Positions 56,487-64,000 of a DNA stretch of 64,000 nt are shown piece after piece. Where the stretch lies: NCBI RefSeq assembly GCF_002234375.1, contig NZ_NMQV01000005.1, positions 211,425 to 275,424 of the forward strand, in the 5' to 3' direction. Under the pieces are notes generated by a model that was not told where the DNA came from, made no database searches, and saw only the letters and a list, made by a program, of their open reading frames with translations. The stretch is from Pseudomonas fluvialis (GTDB lineage Bacteria; Pseudomonadota; Gammaproteobacteria; Pseudomonadales; Pseudomonadaceae). The position numbers and the translations under genes were made by a program. How positions within the stretch are numbered: the first letter of the stretch is position 1; each line of letters starts with the position of its first letter.

Positions 56487-57725
56487 TTATTGATCCCAGG
56501 GACGGTCGCCCTGTTCATCCTTGATGCGGGTCGGCAGCCCCATCTCGTCCAGCAGGTGCAGGAAGGGCTCCGGCGGTAGCTGTTCGACGTTGACCATCTG
56601 CCCGGCGTCCCAGTCACCACGGGCAATCAGCCGCGCGGCAGCGACCGGTGGCACACCGGCGGTATAGGAAATGCCCTGACTGTCGGTCTCGGCATAGGCT
56701 TCGGCGTGGTCGGCGACGTTGTAGATCAGCACCTCGCGCGCCTGGCCATCCTTGCGGCCTTTGACCAGGTCGGCGATGCAGGTCTTGCCGCTGTAGCCCG
56801 GCGCCAGTGAAGCCGGATCGGGCAGTACGGCCTTGACCACCTTGAGCGGCACCACTTCGACACCCTCGGCGGTTTTCACCGGCTGCTCGGAGAGCAGGCC
56901 AAGGTTCTTCAGCACGCTGAAGACGTTGATGTAGTGATCACCAAAGCTCATCCAGAAACGGATGTTCGGCACATCGAGGTGCTTGGACAGCGAGTGCACC
57001 TCGTCATGCCCGGTCATGTACAGGTTCTGCACGCCGACCACCGGCAGGTCATCAGTCCGCTTCACCTCGAACATGCTGTTGCTGGTCCACTGGCGGCTCT
57101 GCCAGCTCCACACCTGACCGGTGAACTCGCGGAAGTTGATTTCCGGGTCGAAATTGGTGGCGAAGTACTTGCCGTGCGAGCCGGCATTGACGTCGAGGAT
57201 GTCGATCGAGTCGATCTGATCGAAATGCTGCTTGGCCGCCAGCGCCGCCCAGGCGTTGACTACGCCCGGATCGAAGCCCACGCCGAGAATGGCGGTGACG
57301 CCCTTCTCCTGGCATTCGGCCAGGTGTTTCCACTCGTAGTTGCCGTACCACGGCGGGGTTTCACAGATTTTCCCCGGTTCTTCGTGGATCGCGGTATCGA
57401 GATACGCCGCACCGGTATCCATGCAGGCGCGCAGCACCGACATGTTGAGGAAGGCCGAGCCGACGTTGATGACGATCTGCGAGTGGGTCTCGCGGATCAG
57501 CGCCTTGGTCGCCTCGATATCCAGCGCGTTCAGGGCATAGGCCTTGAGCTCGGCCGGCTGCCTGAGGCTGCCCTTGGCCGTCACGCTGTCGATGATCGCC
57601 CGGCACTTGTTGACATTGCGCGAGGCAATGGCGATCTGGCCCAGCTCATCATTGTGTTGTGCACATTTATGGGCCACAACCTTGGCCACACCTCCCGCAC
57701 CGATGATCAGAACGTTTTTCTTCAA
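56487..57725 (-). CDS. Carboxynorspermidine dehydrogenase (saccharopine dehydrogenase family)
   Basis: 412 residues. Joins aspartate semialdehyde and a diamine reductively to a carboxy-polyamine. The N-terminal Rossmann motif NVLIIGAGGVAKVVAHKC and the middle CMDTGAAYLDTA, GVGFDPGVVNAWA and GSHGKYFATNFDPE fit the carboxynorspermidine synthase branch. The only fitting start is TTG at 57725, with GGGGGAG upstream, so expression may be limited. It lies 24 bp after nspC in the same operon. Confidence 0.9.
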   Translation of the reverse strand: MKKNVLIIGAGGVAKVVAHKCAQHNDELGQIAIASRNVNKCRAIIDSVTAKGSLRQPAELKAYALNALDIEATKALIRETHSQIVINVGSAFLNMSVLRACMDTGAAYLDTAIHEEPGKICETPPWYGNYEWKHLAECQEKGVTAILGVGFDPGVVNAWAALAAKQHFDQIDSIDILDVNAGSHGKYFATNFDPEINFREFTGQVWSWQSRQWTSNSMFEVKRTDDLPVVGVQNLYMTGHDEVHSLSKHLDVPNIRFWMSFGDHYINVFSVLKNLGLLSEQPVKTAEGVEVVPLKVVKAVLPDPASLAPGYSGKTCIADLVKGRKDGQAREVLIYNVADHAEAYAETDSQGISYTAGVPPVAAARLIARGDWDAGQMVNVEQLPPEPFLHLLDEMGLPTRIKDEQGDRPWDQ

Positions 57726-57749
57726 TTTAGCTCCCCCAATCGCAGGCCG

Positions 57750-58847
57750 TCAGGACAGGCTCTGCAGGTAGTCGTCAAAACCAAACTCGCGAACCACTTC
57801 GACGCTGCCGTCGAGCTGGCGCACGGCGATCGCCGGCATCTTGAGTCCGTTAAACCAGTTTTTCTTGACCATGGTGTACCCCGCCGCATCAATGAACGAC
57901 AGGCGATCGCCGATGGCCAGCGGACGATCGAATTGGTACTCCCCGAAGATGTCGCCGGCCAGGCAGGACTTGCCGCACACCATGTAGGTGTACTCGCCGG
58001 CACAAGGCGCCATCTTTGCATTCAGTCGGTAGATCAGCAGGTCGAGCATGTGCGCCTCGATCGAGCTGTCCACCACGGCCAGGTGTTTGCCGTTGTAGAG
58101 GGTGTCGAGCACTGTCACTTCCAGCGACGCGCTCTGCGTGATGGCTGCCTCGCCCGGCTCCAGGTAAACCTGCACGGCGTACTTCTCGGAGAACGCCTTG
58201 AGTCGCGCACAGAACTGTTCCAGCGGATAGCCTTCGCCGGTGAAATGGATGCCGCCGCCCAGGCTGACCCACTCGACCTGGTGCAGCAGGTGGCCAAAGC
58301 GCGCTTCGATCACCCCGAGCATTTCGTCGAACAGCTCGAAACGACCATTCTCGCAGTTGTTGTGGAACATGAAGCCGGAGATCTTGCCGATCACCGCCTC
58401 GACCTTCACCGGGTCCCACTCGCCGAGGCGGCTGAACGGGCGCGCCGGGTCAGCCAGCAGGTAGTCGGAGCTGCTTACCTGCGGGTTGACGCGCAGGCCG
58501 CGAATGGCCCCGGCGGTCGCTGCGTCGAAACGCTCCAGCTGGCTGATGGTGTTGAAAATGATCTTGTCGCAGTTTTCCAGCATCTCGGGGATTTCGTCAT
58601 CCGCCCAGGCCACGCTGTAGGCATGCGTCTCACCGGCGAACTTCTGCCGGCCAAGCTTGAGCTCATACAGCGAGCTGGAGGTGGTGCCGTCCATGTACTG
58701 CTCCATCAGGTCGAACACCGACCAGGTGGCAAAGCACTTGAGTGCCAGCAGGGCCTTGGCCCCGGAGTGCTCGCGCACATAGGCAATCTTCTGCAGGTTG
58801 CCCAGCAGCTTCTGCTTGTCGATCAGATAGTAAGGCGTCTTGAGCAT
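57750..58847 (-). CDS. nspC: Carboxynorspermidine decarboxylase
   Basis: 365 residues. PLP enzyme of the alanine-racemase fold that decarboxylates carboxynorspermidine/carboxyspermidine to the polyamine. The PLP lysine is K37 (LALKCFATW); SLGGGIHFTGEGYP binds phosphate, and CGKSCLAGDIFGEY carries the catalytic cysteine region. The start at 58847 (MLKTPYYLID) has GAGGGG eight bases upstream. First gene of a two-gene operon, divergent from mksF. Confidence 0.93.
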   Translation of the reverse strand: MLKTPYYLIDKQKLLGNLQKIAYVREHSGAKALLALKCFATWSVFDLMEQYMDGTTSSSLYELKLGRQKFAGETHAYSVAWADDEIPEMLENCDKIIFNTISQLERFDAATAGAIRGLRVNPQVSSSDYLLADPARPFSRLGEWDPVKVEAVIGKISGFMFHNNCENGRFELFDEMLGVIEARFGHLLHQVEWVSLGGGIHFTGEGYPLEQFCARLKAFSEKYAVQVYLEPGEAAITQSASLEVTVLDTLYNGKHLAVVDSSIEAHMLDLLIYRLNAKMAPCAGEYTYMVCGKSCLAGDIFGEYQFDRPLAIGDRLSFIDAAGYTMVKKNWFNGLKMPAIAVRQLDGSVEVVREFGFDDYLQSLS

Positions 58848-59101
58848 CTTCTGGCCCCTCTTGGTCCGGCCACCTGGGGCACCGCGTCCCCACCCCGAAA
58901 AGCGGAGGCGAATTGTGCCTATGCGCGGCCAGGATCGAAAGGGTATTCGTGACCCTTTCGTCATTTGTTGGCCAGCATGTAGCGTCTGCATGGCTGCATT
59001 GTGACAATCCACGGCAGCACCGATCTGTCGAGTTTTTCCACGACCGCGCGGGTCCCTGCAGTACAATGCGCGCCCATTATGGACAGCCCAGACAGCCCGT
59101 C

Positions 59102-60340
59102 ATGATTGACCCCAAGCGCGTGCTACGCGCCCTTGCCGAACACTGGTCGCTGCTCGACCCACTGTGCGAACGCTTTGACAGCGGCACGCTCAGTCTGGTC
59201 GAACTGCGCGCCCAACTGGCCGCTCAACGCGGCACGGCCGATGCGGCGGAAATCACCGCCCTGCTTGACCAGTGGATCCGCCTGGACATCCTCGTGCCCG
59301 TGGCCAAGAGCCCCAACCGCTTTGAGCTCAACGCGCAGATTCACGACTTCCTCGCCTACCTGCGCCGTGAACACCGGCTTGGCCTGTGCCTGGAAATCGA
59401 AGCCTACCTGCGCCACCTGGAACGCCTGGCCGGGCATATCCAGGAGGCCTTCGCGCAACGCGACAGCCAGGATCTCGCCCGCCAGTTACGCCTGCTCGAC
59501 ATGCGTGTGCGTGACGTCCTGAAGAAGCTCGCCAACGATGAGCAGGCGCTGGTTGGCGTGGCCGAGCGTGCCAAGACCTCGGACCGGCAGATTCCCCTGC
59601 GCCAACGCTACGCCGAGGTACTGGCCACCTGGGACGAGTACGTCGAGCCAATGATCCAGCTGGTGGCAGCCGACGGCGCGTTCGAGCAGGGCGTGCGACG
59701 CGCCGAACAGGTCCTGCTGCACCTGCTCGGCGAGCAGCAGCGCCTGGGACAACTGGTCGATGACGACCTGCTGCTACGCACCCACGCACGCATTCTCGAC
59801 ATGCAGACCACCGCGCAATTGACGCTGCGCCGCGCCCGCGAGCTGCTCCTGCCGCTGCGTGAAGAAGCGCGCCGTCACAATGCCGTGACCCGCGGCGCCG
59901 CGCTGGCCCTGGCAGCCATCCGCCGCAAGGGCCTGGACGGCGTCCCACAAGCTGCGCTGCCGCTGTTCAGCCGTCCGCAAAGCATCTTCCTCGGCACGGC
60001 CAACCAGGTGGAAGCCTATGTCTACGCGCTGGCGCGCTTTGAAGCCAAACCGGCGCATTTCCCGCGGGCAGGCGGGACACGTCGCCACATGCCCAGCCGG
60101 GCGCCACTGACTGCGCGGGAGATGATCGAGCGTTGCGAGCAGGCCCTGCCACTGCCGGACCTGATGCAATGGCTGCTCGATCAGGTGCCCGAGGGCGCCA
60201 CCGACGAGCTGCTCTACTGGTTTTCCCGCCTGTCGCGCGACAGCCGCTTCCAGCGCGAGCGCCTGGCACGTCGCGACTACCTGACCCGCGAACATCAGGT
60301 CAGCCTGAGTTCCTATGCCCTGACAGGACGCCAAGCATGA
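59102..60340 (+). CDS. mksF: MksF, kleisin-like condensin subunit
   Basis: 412 residues. Predicted winged-helix N-terminus (RVLRALAEHWSLLDPLCERF ... IRLDILVPVAKSP), a long central helical part (residues ~80-290) and a C-terminal winged-helix-like region (MQWLLDQVPEGATDELLYWFSRL), the MukF/MksF layout. It would bridge the heads of MksB. The name follows gene order: MksF-MksE-MksB matches Mks and Wadjet JetABC. A TACAAT at 59062-59067 may be the -10 site. The ATG at 59102 lacks a strong ribosome site. Confidence 0.82.
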   Translation: MIDPKRVLRALAEHWSLLDPLCERFDSGTLSLVELRAQLAAQRGTADAAEITALLDQWIRLDILVPVAKSPNRFELNAQIHDFLAYLRREHRLGLCLEIEAYLRHLERLAGHIQEAFAQRDSQDLARQLRLLDMRVRDVLKKLANDEQALVGVAERAKTSDRQIPLRQRYAEVLATWDEYVEPMIQLVAADGAFEQGVRRAEQVLLHLLGEQQRLGQLVDDDLLLRTHARILDMQTTAQLTLRRARELLLPLREEARRHNAVTRGAALALAAIRRKGLDGVPQAALPLFSRPQSIFLGTANQVEAYVYALARFEAKPAHFPRAGGTRRHMPSRAPLTAREMIERCEQALPLPDLMQWLLDQVPEGATDELLYWFSRLSRDSRFQRERLARRDYLTREHQVSLSSYALTGRQA

Positions 60341-60416
60341 GCGGTCTGTCCTTTCTTGCAGCGGCTGGTGCTGGCAGCCATCCCGCACAACCGCCCTCTG
60401 TCTGTGAGGCCCACGC

Positions 60417-61094
60417 ATGATCATCGACCTCAAAGAAATGACCCTGCTGGCGGCGATCTTCCGCGAGCTGCTCAAGGGTGGCCACATCAGCCGCCGCGAT
60501 GCCGAGCTGTATGCCCAGCTGAACACCCTGCAGGACGCCTATCGCGCACTGTTCAAGGCACAGGGCTTCGAGCTGGTGTGCGATAGCCGCGGTTTCTATT
60601 ACTTCGTCCCGGAACAGATGGGCGCCCAGGTCAACAAGACTGCGCAACGCCTGGCACTGTTCACCTTCATCCTCGTCGAACACCTCGCCGACCAGGGGCG
60701 CGATCCCCTGAGCGTGCTGGATGGCGGCAGCCTGGGCCGCGATGAACTGCCCGGCCTGCTGGACAAATACAGCGACCTGTTCGTCCAGGCCGAAGTCGCC
60801 AGCCAGGACGAACTGGAAGAGAAAATCATGCGCCGCCTCACCCAGCTGGGCTTCGCCAGCGAAGAACAGGGGGTGTATCGCTTCCTGGCACCCATGCACC
60901 GCTTTCTCGATGTGTGCCTGGCCGTGCAGCAGGATCGCGACCTGGCGGCCAGCCTGCACAGCCACCTGCCCCTGCCCACCCCCGCGCTGGGCGACGACAG
61001 CGAATCCGCCAGCGCCGCTGAAGATGACGACGAAGAACAGCAATTGGCCCGCGCCATCGCCGCGGAGCGTGCGGCTCAGGAGGACTTGCAATGA
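60417..61094 (+). CDS. mksE: MksE, condensin accessory subunit
   Basis: 225 residues, two winged-helix-like units (MTLLAAIFRELLKGGHISRRDAEL; EEKIMRRLTQLGFASEEQGVYRFL) and an acidic tail (SAAEDDDEEQQLARAIAAE). It would bind MksF and regulate the ring. The ATG lies 76 bp after mksF; the stop overlaps mksB as ATGA. Confidence 0.85.
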   Translation: MIIDLKEMTLLAAIFRELLKGGHISRRDAELYAQLNTLQDAYRALFKAQGFELVCDSRGFYYFVPEQMGAQVNKTAQRLALFTFILVEHLADQGRDPLSVLDGGSLGRDELPGLLDKYSDLFVQAEVASQDELEEKIMRRLTQLGFASEEQGVYRFLAPMHRFLDVCLAVQQDRDLAASLHSHLPLPTPALGDDSESASAAEDDDEEQQLARAIAAERAAQEDLQ

Positions 61095-63892
61095 GCCAGG
61101 AAAGCTATGGCATTCGCCGTTTTGCCCTGCTGAATACCGCCGGCTACAGCCTGGGGATCTTCCCGCTGGAGCACCCGTTGTCGGTGTACGGCGCCAACAA
61201 CCTGGGCAAGTCGGCTTCGATCAACGCCTTGCAGTTCCCCATCCTGGCCCGCATGTCGGACATGAGCTTCGGCAAGTACAGCCTGGAGCAATCGCGCAAG
61301 TTCTACTTTGCCGCAGACACTAGCTACATCCTCGTGGAAGTCGCCCTGCCCCACGGCCCGCATGTCATCGGCGTAGCCGGTCGCGGCCCCGGGGGGGGCT
61401 TTGGCCACCAGTTCTTCGCCTACCAGGGCGCACTGGATCTGGCCCACTACCAGAAAGACGGTACCTGCCTGCGCCAACGCGAATTGTTCGCCAACCTTGA
61501 GCAGCACGGCCTCAAGGCTTATGAAATCAAGCCCGAGGAGCTGCGCCGACTGCTGGTCGGCGGGCATACCAGCATACCGCTGGACCTGACACTGATCCCT
61601 CTGCGCTCGACCAGCGAACAAAGCCTGAAGACCTTCCGCGCACTGTTCATCAACCTGCTGCATATGCGCGAGATTACCGCGGCGAAGCTCAAGCAGCTGT
61701 TCCTCGATGCCTTCGAGCACAGTCTGCGCTCCGGCAGCGTCGACTATATCGCCGCCACGGAAGAGGCATTCCGCGACGTGCGCCGCATGGAGCAGGACTA
61801 CCAGGCGCTGGTCAATGCCGCGCCGCTGATCGAAGCACTGGCCAGCGGCGTGACACAGCGTGAAATCCTGCGCGGCCGGCTGCATCGCCTGTCGCCACTG
61901 CTCGACAACCTGCTCGGCAGTTGGCAGGACTATGCCGGTGCCCGCCGCGAAGAGCTGCTGATCCAGGCCGAACACTACCAGCGCGAACAGGACGGCCTGC
62001 AACAAGAACAACGCCACGGCACCGCTGAACTACTGCGCCTGCAGCGCGAGATCAGCGAACTGCAACGCTGGCTGGGCGAACTGGCCGTGCTCAAGCATCG
62101 CTTTGCCTTGCTGGAGGATGCCAGGCCACTGGAAGAGCAGTTGCTGGCGGCCAAGGACGCGCATGACGAACTGGCCGGCGCGCTGGCCCAGGCCCGCCAG
62201 TTTTCCACCAGCGACATCGAAGAACGCCTGCGCGACCTGCAGCAACGCCTCAAAGCGGTTCGCCAACAGTTCGATCACGCGGACAACAACAGCTACGCAC
62301 GCCTGCGCGAAGAGTTCTCGCAGGCCGATGTCGATCGTCTGATGCGCCTGTTCAATGGTCAGCTGTTCAGCTTGCCGGTTGGTGAAAAAGGCATTCAGAC
62401 CGAGGGCGAGGCCTGGATTCCGACACTGGAAGCCATCCTCGCGCACTTCAAGGGCGAGCACTTCCAGGCCCCTGGGCTGAGCATCGACCTGTCCAGCATC
62501 GAACCTCCGGCACTGCAGGCACTGGCTGACCGTGCCGCCTTGCGCGACCAGAAGGATCGCCTGGAGCGCGAACTCAAGCAGCTCAAGGCACAACAGGCCG
62601 TGGCCACCGATCGCGCGGCCAGCAAGACTCAGGCCGAGCAGCTCTACCAGGCCGTACTGGATGCCCAGAAGGCGCTGGAAGATTACCGTCGACTGGAAAC
62701 ACTGGCGGTTGAAGAAGAAGACAAACTGCAGCTACTCAGTCAGTTGCAGGCAGCACAGGACGAATGCCAGCGGCACAGCGACAGCTTCACCGAGCGCGTT
62801 CAACAACTGGCCGCCAAACTGCAGCTGGTCAACCGCCAGCTGGCCGACATGGAAGCCAAACAGCGCACGCTGGATGACGCCCTGCGGCGCCGCCAGTTAC
62901 TACCCGCCAGCCTGCCTTTCGGCCAGCCCTGCCTGGACGCGCTGGATGACAGCCTGGACAACCTGCTGCCGCTGCTCAACGACTACCAGGACAGCTGGCA
63001 GGCATTGCAGCGCATCGACGGGCAGATCGAAGCGCTGTATGCCCAGGTGCGCCTCAAAGGCGTAGCCAAGTTCGACAGCGAAGACGATCCCGAGCGACGC
63101 CTGCAACTATTGCTCAATGCTTACCAGCACCGCCAGGACGAAGCGCTGACCCTGGCCAAGGCACGACGTGCCGCAGTAACCGATATCGCCCGTACCCTGC
63201 GCAATATCCGCAGCGACTATGACAATCTGGAACACCAGTTGGCGCTGTTCAACCGCGAGATCAACCGGCGCCAGGTTTCCAACCTGGAGAGTTTCCGCAT
63301 CGTACTGGCTCCCAACAAGGAAGCCCTGCGACACATCGACCAGATCATTCACAGTGCCGGGCAATACGAGGAGGGCGAAACCCTGTCGGTCTTCGACCTC
63401 AGCCAGTCAGCCGATCAGGATGCGCGCAACGAGGAAGCCAAGGAATACCTGGCCCGCCTGGTCGCGGCGAATGGCAACCAACTGGGCCTCAAGGACCTGT
63501 TTGAACTGGCCTTCGAGATCACCAAGATGGGTGGACAACCAATCATCCATACCGATATCGATGGTGCGGCGTCGAACGGCACGACCATGACCATCAAGGC
63601 ACTGACCAATATGTATCTGCTGCTGCACCTCATGGATCGCGAGCAGGCCGGCAAGGTACGCCTGCCCTACTATCTCGACGAGGCAGCCGACATTGATGAA
63701 CGTAACCAACAGGCCCTGATTGAAACCAGCCTGCAACTGGGCTTCGTACCAATCCTCGCTTCGGTCAAGCCGCAGGTGTGCGCGCACGTGGCCATTGACC
63801 TCGAGGCCGGCAGCGGCCCTGCGGGTATCTACATCGACGAAGCTGACTGGAAGTACATCAAGCGTCGCGAGAACTTACCCAGCCCCAGCTGA
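61091..63892 (+). CDS. mksB: MksB, SMC-like condensin ATPase
   Basis: 933 residues, SMC architecture. Walker A is YGANNLGKSASIN (G34-S41); long coiled coils cover residues ~230-380 and ~480-730; the head is completed by YYLDEAADID (Asp-Glu at ~863-864) and LASVKPQ. It forms ATP-driven rings that compact DNA; in Wadjet-type versions a nuclease partner cleaves plasmid DNA. The frame is complete to the stop. An IS66-type end starts three bases after it. Confidence 0.9.
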   Translation: MSQESYGIRRFALLNTAGYSLGIFPLEHPLSVYGANNLGKSASINALQFPILARMSDMSFGKYSLEQSRKFYFAADTSYILVEVALPHGPHVIGVAGRGPGGGFGHQFFAYQGALDLAHYQKDGTCLRQRELFANLEQHGLKAYEIKPEELRRLLVGGHTSIPLDLTLIPLRSTSEQSLKTFRALFINLLHMREITAAKLKQLFLDAFEHSLRSGSVDYIAATEEAFRDVRRMEQDYQALVNAAPLIEALASGVTQREILRGRLHRLSPLLDNLLGSWQDYAGARREELLIQAEHYQREQDGLQQEQRHGTAELLRLQREISELQRWLGELAVLKHRFALLEDARPLEEQLLAAKDAHDELAGALAQARQFSTSDIEERLRDLQQRLKAVRQQFDHADNNSYARLREEFSQADVDRLMRLFNGQLFSLPVGEKGIQTEGEAWIPTLEAILAHFKGEHFQAPGLSIDLSSIEPPALQALADRAALRDQKDRLERELKQLKAQQAVATDRAASKTQAEQLYQAVLDAQKALEDYRRLETLAVEEEDKLQLLSQLQAAQDECQRHSDSFTERVQQLAAKLQLVNRQLADMEAKQRTLDDALRRRQLLPASLPFGQPCLDALDDSLDNLLPLLNDYQDSWQALQRIDGQIEALYAQVRLKGVAKFDSEDDPERRLQLLLNAYQHRQDEALTLAKARRAAVTDIARTLRNIRSDYDNLEHQLALFNREINRRQVSNLESFRIVLAPNKEALRHIDQIIHSAGQYEEGETLSVFDLSQSADQDARNEEAKEYLARLVAANGNQLGLKDLFELAFEITKMGGQPIIHTDIDGAASNGTTMTIKALTNMYLLLHLMDREQAGKVRLPYYLDEAADIDERNQQALIETSLQLGFVPILASVKPQVCAHVAIDLEAGSGPAGIYIDEADWKYIKRRENLPSPS

Positions 63893-63895
63893 AAC

Positions 63896-64000
63896 GTAAG
63901 CGCTCCATAAACCCCACCTGCCCATAGGCCGCAGATCATTGGATGCTGAGCTCCCGTTTTCACTGGAGTTCATCCCATGATGCGTCCCGATGCCAAGGTG
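63896..64000 (+). mobile_element. Left end of an IS66-family insertion sequence (cut by window edge)
   Basis: GTAAGCGCTCC at 63896 matches the usual IS66 inverted-repeat start GTAAGCG. 81 bases later a frame opens that begins like IS66 TnpB. If the end is at 63896, the preceding 8 bases GCTGAAAC (63888-63895), which include the mksB stop, would be the target duplication. The other end lies outside the window. Confidence 0.62.
63977..64000 (+). CDS. tnpB: IS66-family accessory protein TnpB, first eight codons
   Basis: Only MMRPDAKV is visible before the window ends. It matches the N-terminus of TnpB from Pseudomonas IS66-family elements as I recall it. TGGAG lies eight bases before the ATG. 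Eight residues are too few for a firm call; the adjacent terminal repeat supports it. No tnpA fits between the terminal repeat and this start. Confidence 0.55.

Noticed and set aside
60341..60416. Additional small gene between mksF and mksE
   Set aside because: ATGAGCGG at 60337 opens a short frame, but it lacks a ribosome site and any recognisable sequence; treated as spacer.

Overview
The window reads as a continuous, GC-rich, gene-dense stretch of a Pseudomonas-type gammaproteobacterial chromosome. The support is gene content and order: MscS, YajQ, a response regulator with a worn GGDEF domain, PanE and a PAS kinase in the order I recall from Pseudomonas; a complete nosRZDFYL-tatE cluster; an Mks condensin operon; a REP-like repeat; and a class II LitR-type light-response operon. 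I cannot name the species. The nos genes suggest an organism able to respire nitrous oxide.

Region 1 (1-29400) is mostly conserved core: the 3' end of pgi, an acetyl-CoA acetyltransferase, an RlmI-type rRNA methyltransferase, a large DUF748 envelope protein with two DUF2845 secreted proteins, MscS, YajQ, a signalling block (REC plus degenerate GGDEF, PanE-like reductase, PAS histidine kinase), a PduO cobalamin adenosyltransferase, a 1400-residue PAS-GGDEF-EAL protein, EttA, GdhA, DUF4105 and DUF3015 envelope proteins, a DksA-type zinc finger, a Lon-like protease, GlyA, tRNA-Trp and a PilZ protein. A 198-bp MITE-like element flanked by CTAG lies between the GGDEF/EAL gene and ettA.

Region 2 (29401-37839) is one tight co-directional operon of nine genes behind a promoter carrying five TGTACAA boxes. 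It holds a DUF523/DUF1722 protein, a LitR-like MerR regulator without recognisable cobalamin ligands, a DNA photolyase, an NTF2-like protein, a short-chain dehydrogenase, a flavin oxidoreductase, DUF1365, a cyclopropane-synthase-like methyltransferase and DUF2878. The likely roles are repair of UV damage and remodelling of membrane fatty acids in light.

Region 3 (37855-46040) is the nitrous oxide reductase cluster on the minus strand (nosR, nosZ, nosD, nosF, nosY, nosL, tatE), with an FNR-type box ahead of nosR and a stem-loop between nosZ and nosD. Region 4 (46139-47390) is a tRNA-Met gene followed by island debris: a higBA toxin-antitoxin pair and a truncated tyrosine integrase. Region 5 (47391-51896) is a small metabolic unit of unknown substrate: a TPP-dependent decarboxylase/synthase, a flavin dehydrogenase and a divergent AraC regulator, with a 22-bp-phased direct repeat as probable operator.

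Region 6 (51835-58847) returns to core genes on the minus strand: nspC and carboxynorspermidine dehydrogenase (polyamines), leuA, a cryptic DNA polymerase III psi gene (holD), rimI, carbonic anhydrase and an EamA exporter. Region 7 (59102-64000) is the mksFEB condensin operon. An IS66-type element appears to begin three bases after the mksB stop codon and runs off the window.

All calls come from reading motifs and context; no database search was run. Start codons were moved inward from the longest frame wherever a ribosome binding site or family length argued for it.
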